Source: Isoetes taiwanensis
Taxonomy: Eukaryota; Streptophyta; Lycopodiopsida; Isoetales; Isoetaceae
Assembly (NCBI GenBank): GCA_021234155.1
Contig: JAJEKV010000001.1
Location: 27,855,768-27,919,767 of the forward strand
Direction: 5' to 3'
Length of the DNA stretch: 64,000 nt
The notes below the pieces were generated by a model. The model was not told the origin of the DNA and ran no database searches. It was given only the letters and a program-made list of their open reading frames with translations. Each line of letters opens with the position of its first letter. Within the stretch, counting starts at the first letter, position 1. Below, in pieces: positions 1 through 10,500 of this stretch. The translations under genes and the position numbers were made by a program.

Positions 1-590
1 TGGACAGTTTAGCTATATTCCACCAAAACAAATGCTTTTGCAACCCACTAATGATTTCATCCCAAGCATCTGAAGCAGAGACGTGAATTCCAACTGGGAT
101 ACCAAGCAACTTTGTGGTATTGCCATGCAGAAGAATCTTCCATGGATAGTCCAAAATACAGGGAGGGATGGGACTGTCCAACGTCCACAAAGCTGTCCAT
201 TTTCCCTTGCCTATTTCAATCTCGTCACATATTGCTTATGTTTTTTATATTGCTCTCTAGTCAAGTCTTCGTTTACCCCATATATTAGTCCCCTTTAATG
301 AGGTACGTTTCCGTAAGACATCCAAGCGGTGCCCTTTGCTTTTAAATTTGATTACAACATGCCTGGGTTGATCTGATACCCTGCCCACTCAAAATGCCTC
401 TGTAATTCCAGGAGTTTCAATTCTCATCTTATCTTTGACAAAATGTCGTACCTTTAATATGATATTCTCTTTATCTTCATCAGGCAGTCCTGCCAATCTA
501 AGATTCCATTCTCTGGCTTTTCGTTCTTGATGTTCCATATGTGCATCGCGTTTCTGTTGAAGCTCCCCATCTACAATGTTAAGCATCCTT
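1..590 (-). mobile_element. Internally deleted LINE remnant (ORF1 piece joined to RT C-terminus)
   Basis: Read on the minus strand, 590 to about 250 encodes a LINE ORF1-like RNA-binding segment: a charged stretch, then REWNLRLAGLPDEDKENI and later RHVVIKFKSKGHRLDVL, which resembles the RRM part of plant L1-type ORF1. From about 235 down to 1 the reading changes to the C-terminal part of a LINE reverse transcriptase (PWKILLHGNTTKLLGIPVG, then SDAWDEIISGLQKHLFWWN). That part is close to LINE C at 38932-40927. The endonuclease and the catalytic RT core that should lie between are missing, so the copy is internally deleted. It runs off the left edge of the window. A stop codon also interrupts ORF1. 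Family assignment is from motifs seen by eye. Confidence 0.6.
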
Positions 591-1359
591 TACTTCCAAT
601 ACGAATAAATTGTTTTGACGTTTTTAGTTGTGTTTTTAAACATCTTTCTTGTGCTTGTGTTCATTTCTACAACAGTGTTTTAATGTTTCTTCTGATGTTT
701 ACAGGCGTCAAGGTTCTTAGCATCAATTGAATGCATTCTACGCTTATAATGTGTCTCTTCTATAAGGGCCATTCGCAGTAATATAAAAGGTCTTTTACCT
801 TAAGATCTTCATTTGCTCGTTTGTATCATAATCATTTGAGTGACAATATGGATATTGAAGAGTGATTTTTGGAGGAAAGTTTTTATTCTTGGCCAGCTTA
901 ATCATCCTAATGTTGTGGTCTTTTTATGGTATCTCTGTGGTCATATTGATACACTGGCTACTGTTACATAGTTTATGGTTAATGGATTTCTTAAACAAGT
1001 GCTCCAGAAAAAAAGACAACTAGGAATACCTGCTTAATTTGTTGGGCAGTTTATTATGTTTGAGGAACTAACCTATATATTGGGATGTAGTAGACAATTG
1101 ATCAGCGACGTTCGGACGTAACTTAAAGCCTTTTAAGGAAACCCACCACGACACAAAAGCCCCAATTTTTTGGTGCTTGCATTGTTAGATTTAGTGTTTA
1201 ACTTGCCCCACTATTTAGATATTAATACTCCAACATCAAACATGAATGCCATAAGGGCTTAACAACCCAATGTGCAACATCCATCTTCAATAAGCATGTG
1301 TATGGAGATACATGTTTAAGGAATTTAAGTTTATACAGAGGTCGTTAATTGCTCACCCA
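591..1359. other. Non-coding stretch, nothing recognised
   Basis: AT-rich sequence with only short open frames that show no family motif. No tRNA, exon chain or repeat structure was found by eye. Confidence 0.5.
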
Positions 1360-1729
1360 TGACAATCAGGGTTTGGTTTGATATGCATTTCATTTGTGCC
1401 AAATGTTTATTCAACAAATGAGTCGGCAAAGAAAAATACTCTCATCATTGACTATTCTAAACAGAGGGGTGTTGAGAAAGAGAGATGCTCCCGGTAGCGC
1501 GATAAATTTTCTTGTATGAATATGTTAGAATTCAAGGGAATTCAATGACAATCAAGGTTTGGTTTGATATGCATTCATTTGTACCAAATGTTTATTCAAC
1601 AAATGAGTCGGCAAAGAAAACTACTCTCATCACTGACTATTCTAAACAGAGGGGAGTTGAGAAAGAGAGATGTTCGTGGTAGCGCGATAAATTTGCTTGT
1701 ATGAATAGGCTAGAATTCAAGGGAATCTT
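1360..1729. repeat. Tandem duplication, two units of about 186 bp
   Basis: The segment starting TGACAATCAGGGTTTGGTTT at 1360 is repeated at 1546 with few changes. Each unit ends in a block with GCGCGATAAATTT followed by CTTGTATGAATA. That block is also found in altered form at 22761-22803, so the unit probably derives from a dispersed repeat. No coding capacity is seen. Confidence 0.8.
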
Positions 1730-2607
1730 GTACCTCAGATTAAGTAAGTCTGCTAAGAAAAAAGGTTTGCTAAGAAAAAAGGCTGAAAATTATATTTGGA
1801 GAAAGAGAATCTTTATTTAAAAAAATAAGATCGTATGGTACATGTTTTGCTCTATACGCAATCCATATTTCATGCTTAGAATATAAAAAATGTTTAAAGA
1901 GTTTATTACATGAGTCTAAGTAACATCATGCGTTGAATGTGTCGTCGTTAATGTAGGTTGTTTGTTGAACAATTTGTACTAGGTGCAAAATGAGATGGGG
2001 ACCCACTTTCCGTACTAGTTGTTGGAATCACGTGAATTGAACAAAAGTTAAAAATTAGAACATTCTAATGTCCAATAGTGTGTGATAGTGGGCCTCGACA
2101 TTCGTACTTTTATTTCCATTTGACATAGTCATTGCCTTGCCTTGTTGGAAAGGAAAACAAAGGATCATTACCAAAGTCCCAAAAAGTAAACGAGCAAAAT
2201 CTACGGATCCAATGATCATCATCCAAGCAAAACAATTTTACAAGTTCAGCACGACGCATGGCTATCTAACATTGTCGGAGGCATTCCGACATTGCTCATA
2301 GATAGCACTAATAAATCTTGCTTACTTTTTTTATAGTAAATTTGTTCGTCAACACGCACGAAGGAATCATCATATGCCACTTCAATGCGTAACGTGTAAA
2401 TAGCGGCAAGTGTAGATAGCGGCAAACAATAATTTTGTATTGGACACATGCTTACAACATTGTTGATTATCAGCAAAAGGAATCTCTTCCTACAAGCATG
2501 AATTCGTGGTAAATCGTTCTGACTTTAGATATGTGTACATTTCAAGAACTTTACCTAATGTAAATGATAGGTGAGTGTGTCCCCTTTCTTGGGAAATAAT
2601 ATAAAAA
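1730..2607. other. Non-coding stretch, nothing recognised
   Basis: AT-rich intergenic DNA. The longest frame (76 codons, minus strand, 2246-2476) has no recognisable motif and is probably chance. Confidence 0.5.
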
Positions 2608-3217
2608 GACGAAATTTTAACCACCTTGAAATTTCGGCTCTAATCACCTTGATTTTTAAAGTCGAAATTTCAAGGTGATTCTCTGTTGATTTTCAGTTCA
2701 AGGTTTTAGGCATTTACTATGAACAAGCGAAAACACACAAAATTTCTGTTCTTCATATACCACAAAGTGGCTTCCACATGAATACAGTCGCCATAACTTG
2801 CGCTTACAAGAATTTTCATGAGGATTTACAACATAAAATCTGTTCTGTACAAAGAAAACCTGTACAAAGAAAATCTGCTCTGTACATAGAAAATCTGTTC
2901 TGTACAAAGAAAAGCTTCTAGGCAGAGAAAAACCGGCCAAAGCTGTAACCCCAAAGCTTCATTCCTGCATGCAAGCCTCTATTTACCTCTATTTCATTAA
3001 GACTTATAAAACATGCCCTGTTACTGCGGTTCTAATCGAAGAATAATGCTACAGTGGCACGGCACTCCAACTTTCTTGAGCAACCGAGATCTGCAAGAAA
3101 ACAAGCATCAGTTAGCGAAAAATCAAAACAATAGAAAAAAAAAGCAAACGTAAAAGCATCTTTCACCTAATATCTTGCATGCAAGCTATATCACTGTAGC
3201 GCCAAGAAAATACCTTT

Positions 3218-3420
3218 CCGAAAACACCCTTCCGAAGTTATTTGGCAAAAACTCGGGAAGAAACACCAAAAAATGAAGGCGCTCATCAAGCGCCAGCCTA
3301 ATCCTCTGATCTTCAAGCCAAGAAAACACCCTTCCAAAGTTATTTGGCAAAAACTCGGGAAGAAACGCCAAAAAACGAAGGAGCTCATCAAGCGCCAGCC
3401 TAATCCTCTGATCTTTAAGC
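3218..3420. repeat. 102-bp tandem duplication inside the foldback-like element
   Basis: The block containing CTTCCGAAGTTATTTGGC (about 3229) recurs 102 bp later as CTTCCAAAGTTATTTGGC, and the match continues through the whole unit with a few substitutions. Because 102 is a multiple of three, a minus-strand frame stays open across both units and encodes FLPEFLPNNFGRVFS twice. I do not take this as a gene. Confidence 0.8.
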
Positions 3421-3561
3421 CTAATCTATTGATCTAACACAGCAAGATCGCAAGAAGCTCCGACAGCAAGAGGCGCAAGAAGCTCCCGCTGGAGACCACG
3501 CCGCAGCCAAAAGGAAAATGAACGGGCAAAAATTTCAAGGTGGATTAAAATTTCGTCGGAG

Positions 3562-3611
3562 AATTTGTTCCACCTTGAAATTTCGTGTGAAATTTCAAGG
3601 TGGAACAAATT
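3562..3611. repeat. Perfect 23-bp inverted repeat (hairpin)
   Basis: Arms 3562-3584 and 3589-3611 are exact reverse complements around the loop GTGT. They form the right end of the element described at 2608-3611. Confidence 0.85.
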
Positions 3612-6600
3612 ACTCCTTCCAAAAAGAACATAGCATGTGCATGCAGAGAAAGGAACCTTTGGATTGCATTTTAGCATCTATTTAGTCTAGAATGATCCTT
3701 CTAGTGACATCTATCCGAACCATCAATCCGGCATTCTAGAAACAGACGAGCCATCTATATAAGTGATGTTCATTTTTGTGGCCGTTTATGGGAGTCTTCT
3801 CACAGCAACGTCTCTTTCTTACCCATTGGTTCCCTCCCTACCCTCCCTTGTGCATTGTGTTGGGATTGTTTCGTGTTTACACGTTTATTTCCATCTTAGT
3901 GATGATGATGATGTTCCCTTCCATCCACCTTGTGTTGCCGTTGTTGTTATGGTCCACCTACATGGTGATGCTTTATTCCACCTGCTGGGTGTTGTTATTA
4001 TGCTTTCTCCGCCCAATGGGTGATGCTATTCATTTCCACTTGGAGGGTGATGCTATTTCTTCTTCCACCAATGGTGACGCTTTTTTCCATATATCGCTTT
4101 CCATGTGTTCCTCTTTTTTCAGGTATTCTGCCATCTCGAAGGTTCACTTTATCTTGCGTTCGAGCCGCCAATTTATTGTTTATTCTCCAAGTATGCATCA
4201 AGGTTGTTGGCAACATTTTCTAATTAGGGTTTTCCCGAAAACCTGAAAGGGCATGGTCTCCTATCTTGCTGCCAGTGCTCTTACTACTGCCTGAGCATGC
4301 TCTATTATTTCTTTTCTTGTGGGGTAGCTCGGTGTTATTCCTATGGTCAGCTCCACAGACATTCCCTTCAAACATTGTATATACTACTACTGTGATGCAT
4401 GACAAGCCTATCTATAGCCAGTTTCTGTGTTTTTTGCGAGTCCCTTACCAAAATAAGTGCTTTGCTATATATAACATAGCAAAACCATCGGGCACCCGAA
4501 TGGCTAGCATTTCAACTCCCAAGGTTCCAATTTAACACAGACCCCGTAGTAGCCATGTTCTGAACTGATACAAACCCTCCATGGCAATCATCGTACAAAT
4601 TGCTTAACGGTAATGACTTTGCTTCATAAGGCTTAACTATTTATAAACCTAAAATGGGCAACACTAGTGCACAACACACTTCTTATGACAATGATATGGT
4701 ATCACCCAAGGCCTGCCACAATAAATGACAATACCAGGGATGTCAACCATACTAGCCATTGCTAAACTACTCGCTTATTATTTTGGATATACACTTGTTC
4801 CATTACAGGACTTGTTTAAGAAGATATGGATTTTATTGTTATTCGACCAATTTTTGCTATTTTGAGTACAACATGGCCATGACAATGCAGAAGCAATTGA
4901 TAATGAATCAATCAACTGCAACTTAGATGTGATGCGAAACACTTGGAAATGCAATCCTAATCTTGGGTCTCGATGGCAATGATCTTAGCAAGGCACCCAA
5001 CCCTTGGGCAGAAACAATTCCTGTCTAGAACCTCGTAAGAATGCGCCTTAAGGTGGTAAGGAGGCTATGCTGAATGATAATACCTCTATGCTTGGCTTTT
5101 TTTTTTTTTTTTTTTTAAGATGGACATCTGTAGCTGTGTTTGTACTCTACTAATGGCATGATTTGGCTTTTAGTGAATGGGCTTATTAATTAGTTTACTT
5201 ATTACATTGAGCATTGATCATCCACGAAAACCAAATGACCTATGAGACCCAACACTTGCCTAATCCATGTATTGTCTGTTTCACATGAGTGATCTCTCTC
5301 GTATTCACATGTATAGATGTTTATGACCCATGATATTTTGTTTTTAGTCACAAAGCCAACGTACACACCATCTTTGTCAAGCATCTATTCCCCAAAATTC
5401 ATTCATATGAACTTGTCCTTCGACTATGTAAGGACATTATAACTTTCAATAGACGTTATAATGCCCCTCTAGCACTAAAAATTGACACTTGCTCTTCTAT
5501 TCTTAAATCATAGATATCAAATCAAAATGTAGCCATTGGCACTCAGATCAAAATGCGTTAAAAAATAGACAAATAGATAGATCAATAGATTTTTAAATCC
5601 ATGGAGACTAAGAAAGAGCCAAATAATTGAATTGATTTGAATTGGATTTTATACTTCTAGCTAGGAAGGCACCTGATGCACGAAGATGGAGTGCAGACCC
5701 TTCTTGCTTTGAACTGCTGTAACTTTTTGGCCCGACTATATTTTTGCTTAAATTTTAGACTTCGATTTCGTTACCTTCCAAGCTGTCTAAAGAGCCCTCC
5801 TCCGTTGAATTTTGATGCATGCAGCTCCAGCAGCAAGGATTCTGCCTCTATGTGCATGGTTTATGGGCACCCCCAAAAAAAAAAAACCACAAAACCTCTT
5901 AGAGTAGATATAGTCGTTGATTAGAGGGAGAGTTTTCTCGAAATATGGTTTAAGGAGGTATGGGTTATGCACCTTTGCCGTTTATTTTGCATAATCCACT
6001 TGAGGGAAGGATTAACCTCCTCATAATTCGGATCAACACAAGAACATACATAATATGGATACTCTTTACGACATAGCATAGAGTCCAAAAGTCTTATGGG
6101 TAACCTACTAATGCTACATGTCTAAGCATTAACAGTCTCCACCACTAGACAAGATGGATAATGCCATAAAGAAAAGGTGAATGAAACACAAGAATCAAGG
6201 ACAAGAAATCGAATCAACACTCATCCCGTTGATGTCGGGCTCTAAGAAATATGCATATTTTACAAGAGACTATTTTATTAAGGCAAAGGACATGCATCCA
6301 TTTCATGGGAAGGTGATCTTTAACATTTAATTTTCTTCTATTTTCTGCAATGTATTCTTTATCTAAATCATCATGTCAAGTACGAGGATTTGTTGAGAAA
6401 AAAATGCATAAATTTAAAGAAACCTAACCATCAAGAAATAGAGGAGAGGAGGAGGGGCCCATGAGAGCATTTGAGGTGTGTCATAATGAATGGGGACTAA
6501 ATGGGTTTGATGTGGATGTTAGCACATGCCTTGGGGTTTGAGAGTGTTGGTATATGAGGAGCCATGTTGGCCACTGTGTCTTATACCATTGCATTTGACT

Positions 6601-7186
6601 TAGTACAAGGTTTAACTATTATATAAACAACTATTATGGAAGGTAAGTTTGGTTGTCAACATCCCAATCCTTGCAGTTCCCAAGTCACAATGAGATGTGG
6701 GGTCAACTTGTGTCACATATGCAAGAGACCATTAAACATATTTAGGGAAATTGTGGCCTCACTAGTCTACTATTGCATGAGATATTCGAGTAAGCAATGG
6801 GGGGCAAGGCTCATGCTGAAGAAATCAAACACAGTCTTCATCAAAGCAGTGGCAGTAATCACATGCGAAGTTCCTTCGGGGAGGTCGTGCACTCAGGAGA
6901 AACAACTAAGCTGTGAAAGGGGCATTTTGAAAGTCTAGGCAATGGGAGGGTCAATATCAAAGAACTAGTTAAAAAACAAAGGGAAAGGAGGTGTGGTGGC
7001 CAACACAAAGGTGCTTAGCACTTCATACAAAGGAGTGCGAGCATATATCTTATAAATATATCTTTTTATCATTATTTCGTTTGTCCAAGAGCTGAAAATG
7101 GTAGGAGGGCCAAATGTAAGGTGGCCCTGAGCACCGACGTCTCCCGCACGATGGAGGACGACAAATCGCATCTCCCAAAAAGACCC
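3612..7186. other. Intergenic region upstream of the TOPLESS-like gene; no gene recognised
   Basis: Contains a 156-codon open frame on the plus strand (3776-4246). It is low in complexity, rich in F, S and L, and overlaps several other frames of similar length, so I do not accept it as a gene. A run of 18-19 T lies near 5098-5116. Nothing else is recognisable by homology or structure. Confidence 0.45.
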
Positions 7187-7329
7187 CTATCACCAGATAC
7201 CCTATCAGCTGAAGATCGTTTATCGCCGCACTAGAAAGTGATCTGCCTATCTGCTTATCAATGATAAACTATCAAGAACAGCTACGAGCAATAAGCAGTT
7301 GGGCTCGTGATAAGCAGCCTGTCTTATCA
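7187..7329. promoter_or_regulatory. Cluster of GATA/I-box-type motifs upstream of the TOPLESS-like start
   Basis: About ten GATA or TATC cores occur in 143 bp, among them TTATCGCC, CTTATCAATGATAAAC, GTGATAAGC and CTTATCAT. Several fit WGATAR, the recognition sequence of plant GATA factors and I-box binding proteins. The cluster lies 180-325 bp upstream of the ATG at 7512, where promoter or 5' leader sequence is expected. The motifs are visible; function is inferred from position and density only. Confidence 0.45.
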
Positions 7330-7511
7330 TCCCATTGTGCGGCCCTCAAAATAATACACTGACTCTTCACCATTCTTTCTTTGTTTGAGCACTTCCAAGC
7401 CAACACGCTTGTTTTACTCGCATTTTCTTATCGTTAGCCTGCTCTGTTTTATCCATGCGACCTCACAGCCTCTCAATTCCTTTGTGATCCGCAACTCCGG
7501 TGGCCCTAGCG

Positions 7512-10500
7512 ATGTCTTCCCTCAGTCGGGAGCTCGTCTTCCTCATTCTTCAGTTCCTGGAAGAGGAGAAATTTAAAGAAACCGTTCATAAGTAAGTCTT
7601 CTCTTTCTCAAGCTTCGGAATCCCTCCTTTCCGCTTACCGAACTTGCCTGCAGGTTGGAGCAAGAGTCGGGATTCTTCTTCAACATGAAATATTTTGAAG
7701 ATCAAGTACAGAGCGGCGAATGGGACGAAGTGGAGCGATATCTTTCTGGTTTTACAAAAGTGGACGACAACCGTTATTCCATGAAGATTTTCTTCGAGAT
7801 TCGGAAGCAAAAGTACCTGGAGGCTTTGGACAAGTTAGTGCAAAACATTTATCTTGAGCTGAAATGCAGATATGGCGTTTTTTTCGCTTCTATTCAAGTG
7901 GTTGTTGTAAAACCTGCAGGCAAGATCGAGCCCGGGCTGTTGAAATACTTGTGAAAGATCTTAAGGTGTTTGCATCTTTCAACGAAGAGCTATACAAGGA
8001 AATAACGCAGCTTCTGACACTAGAGAACTTCAGGTCTATAAATAAACCAAGGAACCACGCTATTGATGCGGAAACCTGTGTTTGACATTGTGATTTACAC
8101 GTATTATGAATCTTCAGGGAAAACGAGCAGTTATCGAAGTACGGGGATACCAAATCTGCACGAAATATAATGCTATTGGAGTTAAAAAAGCTCATTGAAG
8201 CAAATCCCCTGTTCCGGGATAAGCTTCAATTTCCAGTTCTCAAGGCCTCAAGACTTCGGACTCTTATTAACCAGAGGTGATTTCTTGCCCTTCCTATTGT
8301 GGGGAGGCCTTTGCTTTCTCGACTCGATATAATGCTTATAATGTTTTGGTAGTCGGAATGATGTTTTACAACATTATTACTGTTTGCAGTTTGAATTGGC
8401 AGCATCAGCTTTGCAAAAATCCAAGAGCAAATCCTGACATCAAAACTCTCTTCGTTGACCATACTTGTGGTCCACCAAATGGGGCACGAGCTCCTCCACC
8501 TGCAAACAATCCTCTGGTACCACAAATTCCTACAAAAGGTGGGACTTTTCCACCATTGGGGGCTCATGGTGTAAGTCATTGTTTTCACCCTGGCATTTAG
8601 CTGGCCATAATCATGCTTTCTAATCTGTTCAATGTATTGCAGCCCTTCCAGTCAGGACCTCCACCTCCTGCTAGTGCATTAGCTGGATGGATGGCTACTC
8701 CCAATCCACCTGCACCTCATCCTGCTGTAGTTGCAGGAACAGCTGCACTTGCTGCTCCAAATCCAGGTTGGTTCTTGTTCTTTTCGGAGGCAGAGATAAT
8801 TCTAAGGTGCTGCTAATAATGCAAAGGTTTATTGGACTGAGAAATTGCTGTATTGAAATTTTCGTGGAGCATAACTTAAGGAAAGTAACAAGAACATGTG
8901 TTTATCTGCCTTTCAGCTGCTTTATTGAAGAGACCAAGGACCCCACCTACAAATGCTCCAGCAGTAGATTATCAATCAGCAGACTCGGACCATCTTATGA
9001 AGCGTCCCCGCCCAGGTCCAATTGAGGAGGTAATAGCTATTCTGGACATAACTGCGGAGATCAAATAAGCATTCTCATATGCTCCTTCTTGGTATAATGC
9101 CTTACTAATTTTAAATGTCACTTACAGGTAAACTATGCTGGCACAGGCATGTCACAAACATCTTATACTCTTGAGGATATTCCAAAAAACGTTGTGAGGA
9201 CACTAAGCCATGGGTCTTGTGTAATGACCATGGAATTCCATCCTTTGCAGCAAACAATATTGCTGGGTAAATCTTGTCCAAATTTTATTAATCTGAGCCC
9301 TTGATTTCCTTATTATTATTATTATTACTAATAATTTAGGTAATTACTTTGCATGGCACCAGTTGGTACCAATGTAGGTGAAATTGGTGTGTGGGATGTT
9401 GGAACGAAAGAGAGATTAGCTCAACGGACCTTTAAAGTTTGGGACATTTCATCATGTTCTATGCCTCTGCAGGTAATATCTTCTCTTTGCCTTGGTTTAC
9501 TGTTTCACTATGGCGAAAGAACTGAGTTTAAGTGGCAGTCCGTGTTAATTGATCTGTTAATTCCAGGCTGCCTTGTTAAAGGACCCTGCTGTTCAAGTCA
9601 ATAGGGTAGTTTGGAGCCCAGATGGAGGCCTCTTAGGTATGTGCTGCCTGTATGTGTATATGCATGTCTGTGTTAATTGTTGTGTGAATAATGCTGCTTT
9701 CATGCCATCTTCAGTGGCATTTGGAAAGGTATCTTTGCAATGGCTTTTAACAGGTGTGGCATTTTAACAGGAGTGGCCTTTTCTAAGCATGTAGTTCAGA
9801 TTTACCAATATGTTGGTGGGAGTGACCTGCGCCAACACTTAGAAGTATGCACGGACTAATGAAATCTGAGACCTTCAACTGGACAATGTATAAATGACTC
9901 AAAACTTGTTGTCATGCAGATTGATGCACATGTTGGTGGTGTTAATGATCTCGCATTTGCTCATCCTAACAAGCAGTTGTGCATTATATCCTGTGGGGAT
10001 GACAAAACCATAAAGGTATCCTAGAGTTTTGATAAGAAGCAGTTTATTGTTCGAATATTGGTTTGCTCCTTTAACTGGGTAGGTATTAGGTATGGGATGC
10101 GATGACATCACGCAGGCTATATTCCTTTGAAGGCCACGAGGCACCTGTTTATTCTGTATGCCCTCATCATAAAGAGAATATTCAGGTAAACATGCAGTTG
10201 ACATATATTCCTCATAAAGTTGCTTTCTCCTTCAAGTAGTTTTATGGTTGTTTCTTTTTTGTAGTTCATATTCTCAACTGCTATTGATGGTAAGATAAAG
10301 GCATGGCTGTATGATACCCTTGGATCGAGGGTTGACTATGATGCCCCAGGTCACTGGTGCACCACAATGGCTTATAGTGCAGATGGCACGCGGTAATTTA
10401 TTATTTATGGAGACCATCATGACTTTATTCTGCCGTGGTTTTTAACGTGCTGTAATATGTGATGATGCCCATTTTCAGGCTGTTTTCTTGTGGGACAAGT

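Larger units (their letters stand above)
2608..3611. mobile_element. Foldback-like non-autonomous element with compound inverted ends
   Basis: The left end (2608-2634) and the reverse complement of 3530-3557 match over 27-28 bases with one substitution-like change and one gap; both begin GACGAAATTTTAA. Each end is itself palindromic. On the left, 2622-2636 pairs perfectly with 2663-2677 (15-bp arms). On the right, 3562-3584 pairs perfectly with 3589-3611 (23-bp arms, 4-base loop). The core motif CACCTTGAAATTTC recurs in both orientations. The interior holds no transposase, only a 102-bp tandem duplication. I could not identify a convincing target-site duplication, so the exact ends are uncertain. 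Inference: a foldback or MITE-type element. Confidence 0.6.

Noticed and set aside
3776-4246. 156-codon plus-strand frame
   Set aside because: Low complexity, three overlapping frames of similar quality, no motif, no splice partners.
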